A DNA stretch of 64,000 nucleotides from RUG12783 sp946409545 (GCA_946409545.1 CAMJWT010000001.1:62001-126000), one strand, 5' to 3'. Positions 26,290 to 35,136 are shown, counted from the stretch's first letter. Translations and numbers: made by a program. Notes: a model not told the origin generated them from the sequence alone.

Positions 26290-26859
26290 TTAAAAACTAA
26301 TTGATGCACTATTTGTTACATATGTTGCAAAATCAGCATCTGTTTTAATACTAAATGTTTGAGTAGATGTTGAAGGTGTATCACCTAAATTATATCCAGT
26401 TACTCTTGTAGGATCTGCTGTATCACCATATACAGCAGTATATGTTCTAACTTCTTTTTTATAAGTTATTGTTGGATATCCTTCACCATCAACATTAGTT
26501 TCTGTTACAAAGTATTTAATTTGTTTAGTTGTATTATCATCTTCAATTTTACAAGGTGTATCAGATACTTTACTTGCTGCATCTCTAGCCCAACCATCAA
26601 ATTTTTGAGCTTTTGCAATCATATCATCATATTTTGCTTGCATTTTATCAAGTAAATCTGTTGATTTATCATTAATAGTAGTAATCATTGCAAGCCAACT
26701 ATCTCTTGTTTCAGCGATAGATGAAAGATCACTATCATCGATTATTTTTTTATAAGTATCACTTATTGTTTTTATTGTTGTATCAATATTTAATTTAGCT
26801 TCTTCAAGTGGCCTTTTAAAATTTGTTACAACTAATTCTTCATATGAAATTCTTGCCAT
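26290..26859 (-). CDS. Helical-plus-beta protein of a WXG-linked surface module
   Basis: A 189-residue protein without signal peptide or membrane helix. Residues about 1-95 are helical with a WLAMITTINDKSTDLLDKM segment, and 100-189 are beta-rich. The part DGEGYPTITYKKEVRTYTAVYGD resembles TDGYIYLKVKRTVRTVDRQ in the protein at 33738. Both genes stand just behind a gene for a repeat-bearing membrane protein, which makes them equivalent members of two modules. Shine-Dalgarno AGGAGGTAGTT precedes the ATG. Possible secreted partner protein; function unknown. Confidence 0.7.
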   Translation of the reverse strand: MARISYEELVVTNFKRPLEEAKLNIDTTIKTISDTYKKIIDDSDLSSIAETRDSWLAMITTINDKSTDLLDKMQAKYDDMIAKAQKFDGWARDAASKVSDTPCKIEDDNTTKQIKYFVTETNVDGEGYPTITYKKEVRTYTAVYGDTADPTRVTGYNLGDTPSTSTQTFSIKTDADFATYVTNSASISF

Positions 26860-26868
26860 AACTACCTC

Positions 26869-28125
26869 CTAAAATTCTACCCATTGTTCTTCAGGAGAAC
26901 CTTCTTCAGAAATCTTAGCACTTGTAATATTTCCGTCTTCATCTGATTTATAATCATAAATATTATATTCTCCTTCAGGAAGAGCTTCTTCATCGGCTAC
27001 ACTATCACCGTTTTCTTGTTTTTTCTTAACGTAGATAGTTGCTCCTAAACCAACAACTAGAACACCTAGGACACCACCAAGAATCTTATTCTTGCTGCTA
27101 CTAATTGTAACTTTTGATCCGTTACCTAAGTCAACATTTTGTGGATTAGTAAATGTGTAACCATATTGTTCAAATGTTCCGCCATCAATATACTTACCAT
27201 CTTTATAGATTTGAATCCATTGTTCAGGTTCGCCATCTTTACTAATTCTAATTGCTGTAACATTTGAATTAGAATCAGAAGCGATAGCGTAAACTTTATA
27301 TTTACCTGGCTCTAATTGTCCAATTAAATTATTATCTTTATCATAAATAGGAATACCACCACTAGTACAATCGAATGATCCTACTTGGTTAGTTTCATAA
27401 TAAGAACCTACTGGCACACCATCTTGAACAACTCTAATCCATTGTTCAGGTTCTGTTCCATCAGGACTTACCCTAACAGCGATAACATTTCCATTTCCAT
27501 CTTTTAGTTCTTCATAAACTTTATATTGACTTGTTGTTGCTGTTCCCGTTGGATTACCGTTTTCATCAGTAATAATTGTTCCATCTTTTGTTACTGTTAA
27601 TGTTCCTAAACCATTATTTGTTGTTGGGTCAGTAGAATCTGTATTGAATTGATCAATTAAAGAATCAACTGTTGGTGTAACTGCTACAACTACTTCTTCG
27701 TCTTCAGTTGGATTTTCATCAGTTGGCTCTTCCTCGGTTGGAGTCTCATCTGTTGGTTCTTCTTCAGTAGGAGTTTCTGGATCTGGTGTCCAATCATCTC
27801 CACCGCTCCAGTTGTTATTTCCACGTGGACGACGACTTTCTTCCTCTTCTTCTTCACCATCTTCATCGGTCATAATGATTCCTTCAAAGACTTGGGCCAT
27901 TTCCATACCTATTTTGTTAATGCATCCAGCGATTGTTTGATCTGACTCATCTCCAGGTTCACCACACCATTCTTTAGCATCAAATTTATCACCAATTATT
28001 TCTTTAGGCTTAACTTCTACAATTTGTTCATCTGTATTATATTTGTTTATTCTCTCAAAAGCATCAGTTCTTTGTTTTAAATTGGCATTTAATATTGTTA
28101 GTACATCTGTATCGATTGTTAACAT
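26869..28125 (-). CDS. Single-pass membrane protein with acidic linker and EPEQW repeats
   Basis: A 418-residue protein. In order: N-terminal helical part (1-85), acidic stretch (EDGEEEEEE), low-complexity PTEEEPTDE repeats (about 115-145), two external repeats with YKVY...GNVIAVRVSPDG...EPEQWI and YKVY...SNVTAIRISKDG..EPEQWI, one membrane helix (about 347-366) followed by KKKQ, and a cytoplasmic tail that repeats the same unit (GEYNIYDYKSDEDGNITSAKIS, EEQW). No signal peptide. The ATG behind AGGTGATGAA is used; an in-frame ATG at 28143 lacks a ribosome site. It shares architecture with the 856-residue protein at 31166. Likely a surface or secretion-linked anchor. Confidence 0.75.
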   Translation of the reverse strand: MLTIDTDVLTILNANLKQRTDAFERINKYNTDEQIVEVKPKEIIGDKFDAKEWCGEPGDESDQTIAGCINKIGMEMAQVFEGIIMTDEDGEEEEEESRRPRGNNNWSGGDDWTPDPETPTEEEPTDETPTEEEPTDENPTEDEEVVVAVTPTVDSLIDQFNTDSTDPTTNNGLGTLTVTKDGTIITDENGNPTGTATTSQYKVYEELKDGNGNVIAVRVSPDGTEPEQWIRVVQDGVPVGSYYETNQVGSFDCTSGGIPIYDKDNNLIGQLEPGKYKVYAIASDSNSNVTAIRISKDGEPEQWIQIYKDGKYIDGGTFEQYGYTFTNPQNVDLGNGSKVTISSSKNKILGGVLGVLVVGLGATIYVKKKQENGDSVADEEALPEGEYNIYDYKSDEDGNITSAKISEEGSPEEQWVEF

Positions 28126-28147
28126 TTCATCACCTATCCTCATTATA

Positions 28148-28176
28148 ATTATAAAGTATTATTTGATTGAATGCAA
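28148..28176 (-). promoter_or_regulatory. Divergent promoter, minus strand
   Basis: On the minus strand: TTGCAT, 17-base spacer, TATAAT (immediately repeated as TATAATTATAAT). It drives the repeat-protein unit. The facing promoter has the same unusual TTGCAT -35. Confidence 0.8.
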
Positions 28177-28226
28177 TTTTAAAACAATTATTACAAGAGT
28201 TATTTTGTTTATTTTACATTTTTCGT

Positions 28227-28236
28227 CGATATATCG
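28227..28236. promoter_or_regulatory. Palindrome CGATATATCG between divergent promoters
   Basis: A perfect 10-bp palindrome with CG ends, rare in such AT-rich DNA, placed between the two divergent promoters. TTTACA and TGTAAA lie on either side. A possible operator for a shared regulator; no known consensus is matched. Confidence 0.4.
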
Positions 28237-28257
28237 TGTAAATTTAAAGTATAAAGT

Positions 28258-28286
28258 TTGCATTTATAAAATCTAGATGATAGAAT
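28258..28286 (+). promoter_or_regulatory. Divergent promoter, plus strand
   Basis: TTGCAT, 17-base spacer, TAGAAT preceded by TG. It serves the WXG100 pair that follows. Confidence 0.75.
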
Positions 28287-28309
28287 GAAAATAGAGAGGA
28301 GTGTATAAT

Positions 28310-28621
28310 ATGGGCATGATTTCAGTTAATCCTGAAAAATTAAATGAATTATCAGAATATTATAGCAATAAATTTGATACAACATATAGAGATGTAACAG
28401 AAAGATTCGGAACAACTATTGGAAAGTTGTCAACTACTTGGGAAGGTGAGGAGGCAACTACTGCTAATGCAGCATATGAAAAAATTAAAGCTTCCCTACA
28501 AAGAATAGAAGAAAGATCTAACGATATTAAACGTATTGTTGCTGGAAAAGCAACTGGATTCCAAGAAACTGTTGATAATACTAAGAGAAGTTTCAATCAA
28601 ATGGATGATGTAAAATTTTAA
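28310..28621 (+). CDS. WXG100 family protein (EsxA-like)
   Basis: A 103-residue helical-hairpin protein with the WXG turn W44-E-G46 (KLSTTWEGEEATTANAAYEKI in part). Length and placement of the motif are those of EsxA/ESAT-6 proteins exported by type VII secretion. I use the ATG nine bases after GAGAGGA; an in-frame GTG at 28301 touches the ribosome site. A second small helical protein follows after 21 bases, as in Esx pairs. The end QMDDVKF has no obvious YxxxD/E export signal. Confidence 0.88.
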   Translation: MGMISVNPEKLNELSEYYSNKFDTTYRDVTERFGTTIGKLSTTWEGEEATTANAAYEKIKASLQRIEERSNDIKRIVAGKATGFQETVDNTKRSFNQMDDVKF

Positions 28622-28642
28622 TATAAGGAGTAATTAGTAATT

Positions 28643-28915
28643 ATGGATAATAGAAAGATTAATGTAGAAGAAGCTAAACAACAAATTACTGAATTAAAGA
28701 ATGTTAGAGAAGAGTTAGAAAAAGTTGTTAGTGAACTTGAAACTCAATTCTTAGCAGAATTTTCTAATGCTTATGATAGCCAAAGAGCTCAAGAATTAAA
28801 AGCTAACATTGATGCAATGAAAGTAGAAATTGATAATATTAATAAAGAAACAAATACAATTACACAAATTAGTGAAGAATATGTAAGAAGTTCTGAAGCT
28901 ACTGATGTACAATAA
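28643..28915 (+). CDS. WXG100-size helical partner protein without WXG
   Basis: A 90-residue, highly charged two-helix protein (KINVEEAKQQITELKNVREELE start; the turn near residue 50 reads SNAYDSQRAQ, without Trp). It directly follows the WXG100 gene and probably forms its dimer partner, as EsxB does for EsxA. The tail EEYVRSSEATDVQ contains YVRSSE, compatible with the YxxxD/E export motif. Assignment as a secretion partner is inference from size, position and tail. Confidence 0.7.
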   Translation: MDNRKINVEEAKQQITELKNVREELEKVVSELETQFLAEFSNAYDSQRAQELKANIDAMKVEIDNINKETNTITQISEEYVRSSEATDVQ

Positions 28916-28935
28916 AAAAAGCTACGGCTTTTTTT
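28914..28935 (+). terminator. Intrinsic terminator with cUACGg tetraloop
   Basis: AAAAAAAGC and GCTTTTTTT closed by a TACG loop between C and G, one of the most stable RNA tetraloops. Confidence 0.9.
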
Positions 28936-28948
28936 ATTTTCTCTTATT

Positions 28949-28975
28949 TTAGCACTCTCTATTGACAAGTGCTAA
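28949..28975 (+). promoter_or_regulatory. CIRCE operator (HrcA site)
   Basis: TTAGCACTC, nine bases, AAGTGCTAA. This is the CIRCE inverted repeat with one mismatch to the consensus GAGTGCTAA. It overlaps the -35 box of the clpB promoter, so HrcA binding would block polymerase until heat shock. hrcA is not in the window. Confidence 0.95.
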
Positions 28976-28989
28976 AATAGTGCTATAAT
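28962..28989 (+). promoter_or_regulatory. clpB heat-shock promoter
   Basis: Consensus TTGACA inside CIRCE, 16-base spacer, TATAAT. Confidence 0.92.
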
Positions 28990-29009
28990 CTTTTTAAAGA
29001 GGTGAGATT

Positions 29010-31100
29010 ATGATGCAAAATGAAGAGAATGAAAATGTTCTTGAAAAATATGGACGTGATGTAACTAAAGCATCCAAGGATGGTAAAATTGATCCTGTAA
29101 TTGGTCGTGATGATGAAATCCGTAGTATTACAAGAATATTATCAAGAAAAACAAAAAATAATCCAGTATTAATAGGAGAACCTGGTGTTGGTAAAACTGC
29201 TATTGTTGAAGGTCTTGCCAATCGTATAGTTAAAGGAGATGTTCCTAATAGTTTAAAGAATAAGACAATTTGGGAACTCGATTTAGCAAGTTTAGTAGCA
29301 GGTGCCAAATATCGTGGTGAATTTGAGGAAAGATTAAAAAATGTATTAAATGAAATCAAGAAGAGTGAAGGTAATATTATCATGTTTATTGATGAAATAC
29401 ATATGATAGTAGGTAATTCTGGCGATGGAGCTATGGATACAGGTAATATTTTAAAACCTATGCTAGCTCGTGGTGAAATTCATGTAATTGGTGCAACAAC
29501 TTTAAATGAATATCGTAAATTCATTGAAAAAGATGGAGCACTAGAACGTCGTTTTCAAAAAATTAAAGTTAGTGAACCAACTGTAGAAGATACAATAACA
29601 ATTCTTCGTGGCTTAAAACAAAGATTTGAAATCCATCATGGTGTTAATATTACGGATAAAGCTCTAGTTTCGGCCGCTACTTTATCTAATCGATATATAA
29701 CTGATCGTTATCTTCCTGATAAAGCCATTGATTTAATTGATGAAGCTTGTGCAACAATTCGTGTTCAAATGGATTCTGTTCCTATTGAACTTGATACTTT
29801 AACAAGAAAGATATTAAGTTTAGAAATTGAAAGACAAGCAATAAAAAAAGAAAAAGATGAGTTTAGTAAAAAGAGACTTCAACAAATTGAAGATGAACTT
29901 TATAACTTAAAACAAGATGAAAATAAACTTAAAGAAGCTTGGGAAAAAGAAAAAGGTGTTAATGATAAAATTAAAGCCAAAAAACAAGAACTAGAAAAAG
30001 CTAAATTTACACTTGAAACAGCAGAAAACAATTATGATTTAGAAACAGCAGCTAGATACCGTCATGGGGAAATACCTAGAATTGAAAAAGAACTTGCTGA
30101 ACTAAATAATTTATCAGAAAATAGAATTCTTAGTGATACCGTTAATGAAGAAGATATTGCAGAAGTTATATCTAAGTGGACAAATATTCCTATTTCTAAA
30201 TTAATGAGTGGTGAAAGAGAAAAACTTCTTCATTTATATGATAATATGAAAAAATACATTAAAGGACAAGACGAAGCTTTAAAACTAGTTAGTGAATCTA
30301 TTTTAAAATCACGTGCTGGTATTAAAGATCCAAATCGTCCTATTGGTTCCTTTATTTTCTTAGGTCCAACTGGTGTTGGTAAAACAGAAGTTGCTAAAAC
30401 ATTAGCTCTTGAACTATTTGATGATAAAAGTCATATGGTAAGAATTGATATGTCTGAATATATGGAAAAATTTAGTGTATCAAGACTAATTGGTTCCCCT
30501 CCAGGTTATGTTGGCTATGAAGAAGGTGGACAACTTACTGAAGCGGTTAGAAGAAATCCTTATAGTATTGTTTTATTTGATGAAATTGAAAAAGCTGATA
30601 CGGAAGTATTAAACTTATTACTACAAATTCTTGATGACGGTCGTATAACTGATTCTAATGGACGTACTGTAGACTTTAAAAATACCATAATTATTATGAC
30701 AAGTAATATTGGTAGTGAAGAAGCTTTATCTGGTGATAAACAAAAAGTCTTAGAAGAATTAAGACATTATTTAAGACCAGAGTTTATTAATCGTGTTGAT
30801 GAAATAATTATTTTTAATCCATTATCTAAAGAAGTTATCTATGAAATTCTTGATAAAATAATTGAAGAAATTGAAGAAAGACTAAAAGATAAGAATTTAA
30901 AAATCAAGTTAACAGAAGAAGCAAGAAACTATTTAGTCGATATTGGTTATGATGTTAATTATGGAGCTAGACCATTAAAAAGAGCAGTTTCTCGTAGTAT
31001 CGAGACGATTCTTGCTGAAAAAATCATTAATGGCGAAGTTAAATATGGAGATACTGTTACTTTTGATTATAATGGAGAATTATTTGTAAAGAACCTTTAG
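29010..31100 (+). CDS. clpB: ATP-dependent disaggregase ClpB, lacking the N domain
   Basis: A 696-residue Hsp100 protein. It starts almost directly with the linker to AAA module 1 ([26 protein letters not shown]), so the Clp N domain (about 150 residues) is absent. Walker A GEPGVGKT (56-63), complete ClpB-type coiled-coil middle domain (about 250-385, [39 protein letters not shown]), second Walker A GPTGVGKT (about 452-459), and the C-terminal domain. The full-length M domain makes it ClpB rather than ClpC. Mycoplasma ClpB is short in the same way. It resolves aggregates with DnaK, whose genes are not here. Two adjacent ATGs are possible starts. Confidence 0.95.
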   Translation: MMQNEENENVLEKYGRDVTKASKDGKIDPVIGRDDEIRSITRILSRKTKNNPVLIGEPGVGKTAIVEGLANRIVKGDVPNSLKNKTIWELDLASLVAGAKYRGEFEERLKNVLNEIKKSEGNIIMFIDEIHMIVGNSGDGAMDTGNILKPMLARGEIHVIGATTLNEYRKFIEKDGALERRFQKIKVSEPTVEDTITILRGLKQRFEIHHGVNITDKALVSAATLSNRYITDRYLPDKAIDLIDEACATIRVQMDSVPIELDTLTRKILSLEIERQAIKKEKDEFSKKRLQQIEDELYNLKQDENKLKEAWEKEKGVNDKIKAKKQELEKAKFTLETAENNYDLETAARYRHGEIPRIEKELAELNNLSENRILSDTVNEEDIAEVISKWTNIPISKLMSGEREKLLHLYDNMKKYIKGQDEALKLVSESILKSRAGIKDPNRPIGSFIFLGPTGVGKTEVAKTLALELFDDKSHMVRIDMSEYMEKFSVSRLIGSPPGYVGYEEGGQLTEAVRRNPYSIVLFDEIEKADTEVLNLLLQILDDGRITDSNGRTVDFKNTIIIMTSNIGSEEALSGDKQKVLEELRHYLRPEFINRVDEIIIFNPLSKEVIYEILDKIIEEIEERLKDKNLKIKLTEEARNYLVDIGYDVNYGARPLKRAVSRSIETILAEKIINGEVKYGDTVTFDYNGELFVKNL

Positions 31101-31115
31101 AAGGTTCTTTTTTTG
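31088..31115 (+). terminator. Intrinsic terminator spanning the clpB stop
   Basis: AAAGAACCTT/AAGGTTCTTT with the TAG stop as loop, then T. Confidence 0.9.
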
Positions 31116-31135
31116 TGTTAAAAAAAGATATAATA

Positions 31136-31144
31136 TGCTATACT
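31136..31144 (+). promoter_or_regulatory. Extended -10 promoter
   Basis: TGCTATACT, 21 bases before the repeat-protein ATG; a TATAAT at 31129-31134 is an alternative. Confidence 0.5.
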
Positions 31145-31165
31145 CTATAATAGAGAGGTGTTGTA

Positions 31166-33736
31166 ATGAGTGATACTAGTAATTCTTATGAAATAAAGGA
31201 TTTGGATGTTAAATCGGTAAGTACAGCAATTAATAATTGTTTAGTTTTACTCTCTGATGAAGAATTGGACTCCATGAGTAGTTTTTTGTGTTCAGAATCT
31301 AATGATATTAAACCGGATTTTCTTAAAATTACACCTTCTGATATAGAAAGCACTTTAATTATGGGTAGAATTTTGCAAGACTCCAAAAGTTCTAGAAAAA
31401 CACCAGTGGATTTTAATCAAGTTTTTTATAAAGAAGCTAAAACAACAATGAGTAATGGTTTTTCAAGTTTAAGATCAGTTATTGAAAAAATAAATAATTC
31501 GATTATTACTTGGAATAATATTTTAAATGAGAATACAGAAATAGATAAAGAATTAGAAGAAATACAAGCTCCAAAAGATGATTTACCACCTACTGAATCT
31601 AAAATAACTGTTGAAAATGATCTTGTAGGTGTAACTGATACTGGTTCCAAAGTTAACATACCAGCTGGTGAATATGACTATGGTGAAATAAAGACGGTTA
31701 ATGGTAAAACCTATATGAAGATAGTAATTAATGGTGTTGAATATTGGGTTTTATTTAAAGATGGAGTTATTGTTTCTTATATTGCTTCTTTAATTGATAC
31801 CAATGTTTATGTTGGTGCTGCTATTGTTGGATTAACTCTTCTTGGAACAGCAATTAATATTCCACCAGGTGATTATAAAATTCATGATGCTAAAGATATA
31901 GATGGTAAAACTTATATTCAAATAGAAGTTAATGGAGAAACCGTTTGGGTATTATTCGAAGATGGTAAAATTGTTCCTTACGCTGATTCTTCAAATATAA
32001 CACCTGTAGTAATTGTTACATCAACAATTGTTGGTATAACTGAAAATGGTGAAAAAGTTACAATACCATCAGGAACATACGAAATCTTAGGTACAAAAAC
32101 AATTGATGGCAAAACTTATGTCAAAATTAGTATAAATGGTGTTGAATATTGGGTATTATATGAAAATGGCGTAATTGTTCCTTATAAAGAAACATCAGGT
32201 GAAGAAAGAGAGCCATATAATGGAGAATTCAATGATATTTCAATAACAATTTATGTTGATGGTAATCCTATTAATCTAAAGAGTGGTGAATATACAATCA
32301 TTTCTACTTTTGAGAGTAATGGACAAACATATGCCGTTATTCTTTATAAAGGAAAATACTATATTGTTTTATTAGATGAAAATGGAAATATTGTTGATGG
32401 TTCTGATGCTACTCTTGTTAAAGGTGTTTATACAATATTAAATACAGATATTACAATTAATATTGATGGAGAAAAAATCAATATCAAAGCTGGTAAGTAT
32501 CAAATTATCGCTATTATGGAAATTAATGGTAAACGTTATGGACTTATCTTAATAGATGGTAAATATTATTGGGTATTAATTGATGAAAATAATAATATAA
32601 TTCCTAATAGTGAAGGAGATCCTGTAATAAAACCATCTGTCATTGTTACAGAACCAATTACGATAATAGTAAATGGTGAACCAGTTACGATTACTCCTGG
32701 ATCATATGTAATATTAAATATAAAAACAATTGATGGAAAACGTTATGTTCTATTATTGATTAATGGAGTTTATTATTGGGTATTAGTAGATGATAATAAT
32801 AATATTGTTCCAAATGGTGAAGGATTTAAAGCCAATTCAATCGTAATTGTAATAGATAATGATTTAGTAATTATTGTAGATGGTGAACCAGTTAAAATTA
32901 CTCCAGGAACGTATACAATCTTAGATGTTCAAATAATTAATGGTAGAAAATATGGTTTAATCTTAATTAATGGAAAATATTACTGGGTACCATTAGATGA
33001 AAATGATAATATTGTTCCAAATGGTGAAGCAATACCATTTGAAAAAATGACATTTGATTGGGATAGAGAATTAATCTTTATCATTAATGGTGAAAAAATT
33101 ATTGTAAAACCAGGTACATATACAATTCTTCGCGTTATTCATTATGATGATGGAAGTTATGCATATTATGTATTAATAGATGGTAAATATTATTGGTTCC
33201 ATTTTGATAAAGATGGTAATTTCAAATATGCATATATTGAAATACCAGGAAATGGTGTTTATACAATTGATACAGAATTAGAAATAATTGATGAATTAGG
33301 TCATGTTGTTGGTATGACTGATCAAACAACATATCATATATATTCTATTATTTATGATGCTGATGGTAATATTATTGCTATTAGAATCTCACCACCTGGA
33401 GAACCTGAAAGATGGATTTATGTAAGAAGTAAAGGAAAAACGGATGGAACATATATTCCAACAGAAGAAGATCCTAGTAAGTCTAGTGATTCTGTTAAAT
33501 ATTCACACTTTAAAGACCATAAATTAGTATTAGGATGTCTTTTAGGACTTGCATCAGTTATTGGTGGTGCAATAGTTTACAAAAAGAAGAAAAACTCCAA
33601 AGAAAAATTAGAAGAGTATGAGTTAGAAGATGGAGAATATCCTGTATTTGAAGAAGATTTTGATGATGATGGTTCCGTTTCTCTTCGAATAAATAATGAT
33701 TCTTCTGAAGATGATTATTGGATGGAGGTTAGATAG
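31166..33736 (+). CDS. Membrane-anchored protein with eight ~55-residue beta repeats
   Basis: An 856-residue protein. N-terminal helical region (1-145), with no signal peptide, then eight tandem repeats (about 150-690), a ninth divergent unit with the EPERW variant (ADGNIIAIRISPPGEPERWI, about 731-751), one membrane helix (about 786-805) with KKKKN behind it, and an acidic cytoplasmic tail (GEYPVFEEDFDDDG...YWMEVR). Helix, basic stop and tail match the protein encoded at 26869-28125 in order and motif. A long external stalk or adhesin-like fibre exported without a Sec signal is the likeliest picture, but I know of no named family. The following gene starts one base after its stop. Confidence 0.78.
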   Translation: MSDTSNSYEIKDLDVKSVSTAINNCLVLLSDEELDSMSSFLCSESNDIKPDFLKITPSDIESTLIMGRILQDSKSSRKTPVDFNQVFYKEAKTTMSNGFSSLRSVIEKINNSIITWNNILNENTEIDKELEEIQAPKDDLPPTESKITVENDLVGVTDTGSKVNIPAGEYDYGEIKTVNGKTYMKIVINGVEYWVLFKDGVIVSYIASLIDTNVYVGAAIVGLTLLGTAINIPPGDYKIHDAKDIDGKTYIQIEVNGETVWVLFEDGKIVPYADSSNITPVVIVTSTIVGITENGEKVTIPSGTYEILGTKTIDGKTYVKISINGVEYWVLYENGVIVPYKETSGEEREPYNGEFNDISITIYVDGNPINLKSGEYTIISTFESNGQTYAVILYKGKYYIVLLDENGNIVDGSDATLVKGVYTILNTDITINIDGEKINIKAGKYQIIAIMEINGKRYGLILIDGKYYWVLIDENNNIIPNSEGDPVIKPSVIVTEPITIIVNGEPVTITPGSYVILNIKTIDGKRYVLLLINGVYYWVLVDDNNNIVPNGEGFKANSIVIVIDNDLVIIVDGEPVKITPGTYTILDVQIINGRKYGLILINGKYYWVPLDENDNIVPNGEAIPFEKMTFDWDRELIFIINGEKIIVKPGTYTILRVIHYDDGSYAYYVLIDGKYYWFHFDKDGNFKYAYIEIPGNGVYTIDTELEIIDELGHVVGMTDQTTYHIYSIIYDADGNIIAIRISPPGEPERWIYVRSKGKTDGTYIPTEEDPSKSSDSVKYSHFKDHKLVLGCLLGLASVIGGAIVYKKKKNSKEKLEEYELEDGEYPVFEEDFDDDGSVSLRINNDSSEDDYWMEVR
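31613..33235 (+). repeat. Eight tandem coding repeats (~52-65 residues each)
   Basis: Each unit reads approximately VxITxxGExVxIxPGxYxILxxKxIDGKxYxxIxINGxYYWVLxDxNxxIVPN. The first three (about 150-205, 215-272, 286-340) end VLFKDGVIVSY-like; units 4-8 end LDENxNIVPN-like, suggesting two rounds of duplication. Nucleotide identity between units is not high, so the array is old rather than freshly expanded. Confidence 0.85.
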
Positions 33737-33737
33737 T

Positions 33738-34412
33738 ATGAGTACAATGTCAAGATATACGAATAAAAATGGACCTTTTGCTCCACCTACAGATAGTGGT
33801 CATACTGTTCAAGGTATATTAAATAGTTCGTATTTTAAAAATTTAAGTAAAACTTATGATAAATTATTTAACATTTGTCAAAAAATTAAAGGCATTCAAA
33901 ATAGTTTAATTGATGCATCAGGATCTGATATTAATAAAGTTAATGATGATTTAGAGAAAGTTTATAAAGCTTTTAGTGACTTACAAGATAAAATTGATAG
34001 TCGTGGTAGTATTATGCTTGATAATGCTATTAGATATGATAATGTATATGAAGCTAAACGAAGTTTAATAGGTACAACGATTAATCATACCGAAACGATT
34101 ATAAAAAAAGGTAGTGTATATGTTGCTCTAATGTATCGCTACTGGGATACGGTTCGTGAACAAACAGATTTTGTTGAAGGTATTGAATATGGAACAGATG
34201 GATACATATATTTAAAAGTAAAAAGAACTGTAAGGACAGTTGATCGTCAAAACAAGAATTTATGGGTGTTTGCTAATTTTAATGATAACTATGATATGGA
34301 AGAAACATCTGACCCTATAATAACTACTTATAATTATGGTCTTAAGGTATTCTTTGATGGAACTTATGAATCTCTTGATAATCTAACATTTTTATCTGCA
34401 GCACCTAAATAA
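33738..34412 (+). CDS. Helical-plus-beta protein of the second WXG-linked module
   Basis: A 224-residue soluble protein. Residues about 15-120 are helical (SSYFKNLSKTYDKLFNICQKIKGI in part) and 125-224 are beta-rich with TDGYIYLKVKRTVRTVDRQ, resembling the protein at 26290. It has no signal or membrane helix. The ATG is behind GGAGGTTAG, which lies within the end of the repeat-protein gene; a longer in-frame start inside that gene is rejected. Probably co-transcribed with the anchor protein and functionally paired with it. Confidence 0.72.
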   Translation: MSTMSRYTNKNGPFAPPTDSGHTVQGILNSSYFKNLSKTYDKLFNICQKIKGIQNSLIDASGSDINKVNDDLEKVYKAFSDLQDKIDSRGSIMLDNAIRYDNVYEAKRSLIGTTINHTETIIKKGSVYVALMYRYWDTVREQTDFVEGIEYGTDGYIYLKVKRTVRTVDRQNKNLWVFANFNDNYDMEETSDPIITTYNYGLKVFFDGTYESLDNLTFLSAAPK

Positions 34413-34445
34413 AGTGTAAATATAAAAATGAATTAAAGTGATTAA

Positions 34446-34474
34446 TTGATATAAAAAAATGATTATGATATTAT
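34446..34474 (+). promoter_or_regulatory. Promoter of the second WXG100 pair
   Basis: TTGATA, 17-base spacer, TATTAT with upstream TG (TGATATTAT). One of the best promoters in the window, which suggests abundant WXG100 products. Confidence 0.8.
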
Positions 34475-34498
34475 AAAAATATAAGGAGGATATAAAAC

Positions 34499-34789
34499 AT
34501 GGTTAAAATTTCTTATAATTCTAGTAATATGGATAGTGTTATAACTTCATTAAGAACTAAAAAAGCATCTTTTGATGAAAGTGTTTCTACTGTTACAACA
34601 GCTATTCAAACTATTGAAAATGGAAATAACTGGAGTGGAACTGATTATGAGTTAGCAAAGTTAGACTTTGATGCTATTCTTGCCAATATGACTAAGATTG
34701 GAAATAATATAGCAAGTATTGAAGCTGCTTTAACTACAGTACAAACTAATATGGCTGCCAATAAATATGGAGGTAACGGTAATGGATAA
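34499..34789 (+). CDS. WXG100 family protein
   Basis: A 96-residue two-helix protein with the WXG turn W45-S-G47 (ENGNNWSGTDYELAKLDF). Size and turn fit ESAT-6-like type VII substrates. The C-terminus is short, Asn/Gly-rich (NKYGGNGNG). Very strong Shine-Dalgarno AAGGAGG. It overlaps the next gene by eight bases, the tightest coupling of a WXG pair in the window. Confidence 0.9.
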   Translation: MVKISYNSSNMDSVITSLRTKKASFDESVSTVTTAIQTIENGNNWSGTDYELAKLDFDAILANMTKIGNNIASIEAALTTVQTNMAANKYGGNGNG

Positions 34790-35135
34790 TAATATGACTG
34801 CTGCTGCTAATGCAGCTATAAGAGATGTTACATTAGAGATAGATACTGATGCTGTATTAGAGCAACTAGCTATTATGAAAAATGTTCTTGGTGAACAAGA
34901 AAGAGCTTTATTACAAGATTTTGGTGAAACTTTATCAACAGCTTGGAAAAGTGGTAATGCTACTTTAGTAGCTGGTAAGATTGAAGAAATCAATACTTCA
35001 TTTACTACAATGGCAGGAATTATTGATAAACTTGTAGATAAAGTTAATTCATATGTTGCTAATGTTCAAAAAGCAGAAGAAGTTTCTTTCAATAATGGCG
35101 AAGAATCTAGTGCACCTGCTCAAACAGAACAATAA
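34782..35135 (+). CDS. WXG100-like partner protein (WxSG)
   Basis: A 117-residue helical protein, with a W55-K-S-G58 turn, one residue longer than WXG. Ala-rich first helix, second helix with KLVDKVNSYVANVQKAEE, then an acidic low-complexity tail (NNGEESSAPAQTEQ). I use the ATG eight bases behind GGAGG; an upstream ATG overlapping that site is rejected. Probable dimer partner of the preceding protein. SYVANVQKAEE could supply a type VII export signal, but the YxxxD/E spacing is not exact. Confidence 0.8.
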   Translation: MDNNMTAAANAAIRDVTLEIDTDAVLEQLAIMKNVLGEQERALLQDFGETLSTAWKSGNATLVAGKIEEINTSFTTMAGIIDKLVDKVNSYVANVQKAEEVSFNNGEESSAPAQTEQ

Positions 35136-35136
35136 A

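Noticed and set aside
31613..33235. Tandem repeats considered as CRISPR or DNA satellite
   Set aside because: The periodicity is in the protein, with divergent DNA and no spacer structure.
26290..35135. Search for EssC/YukB ATPase, EsaA or EssA genes among the WXG loci
   Set aside because: No FtsK/SpoIIIE-type P-loop protein or other type VII core component is encoded in the window, so a complete secretion system cannot be claimed.
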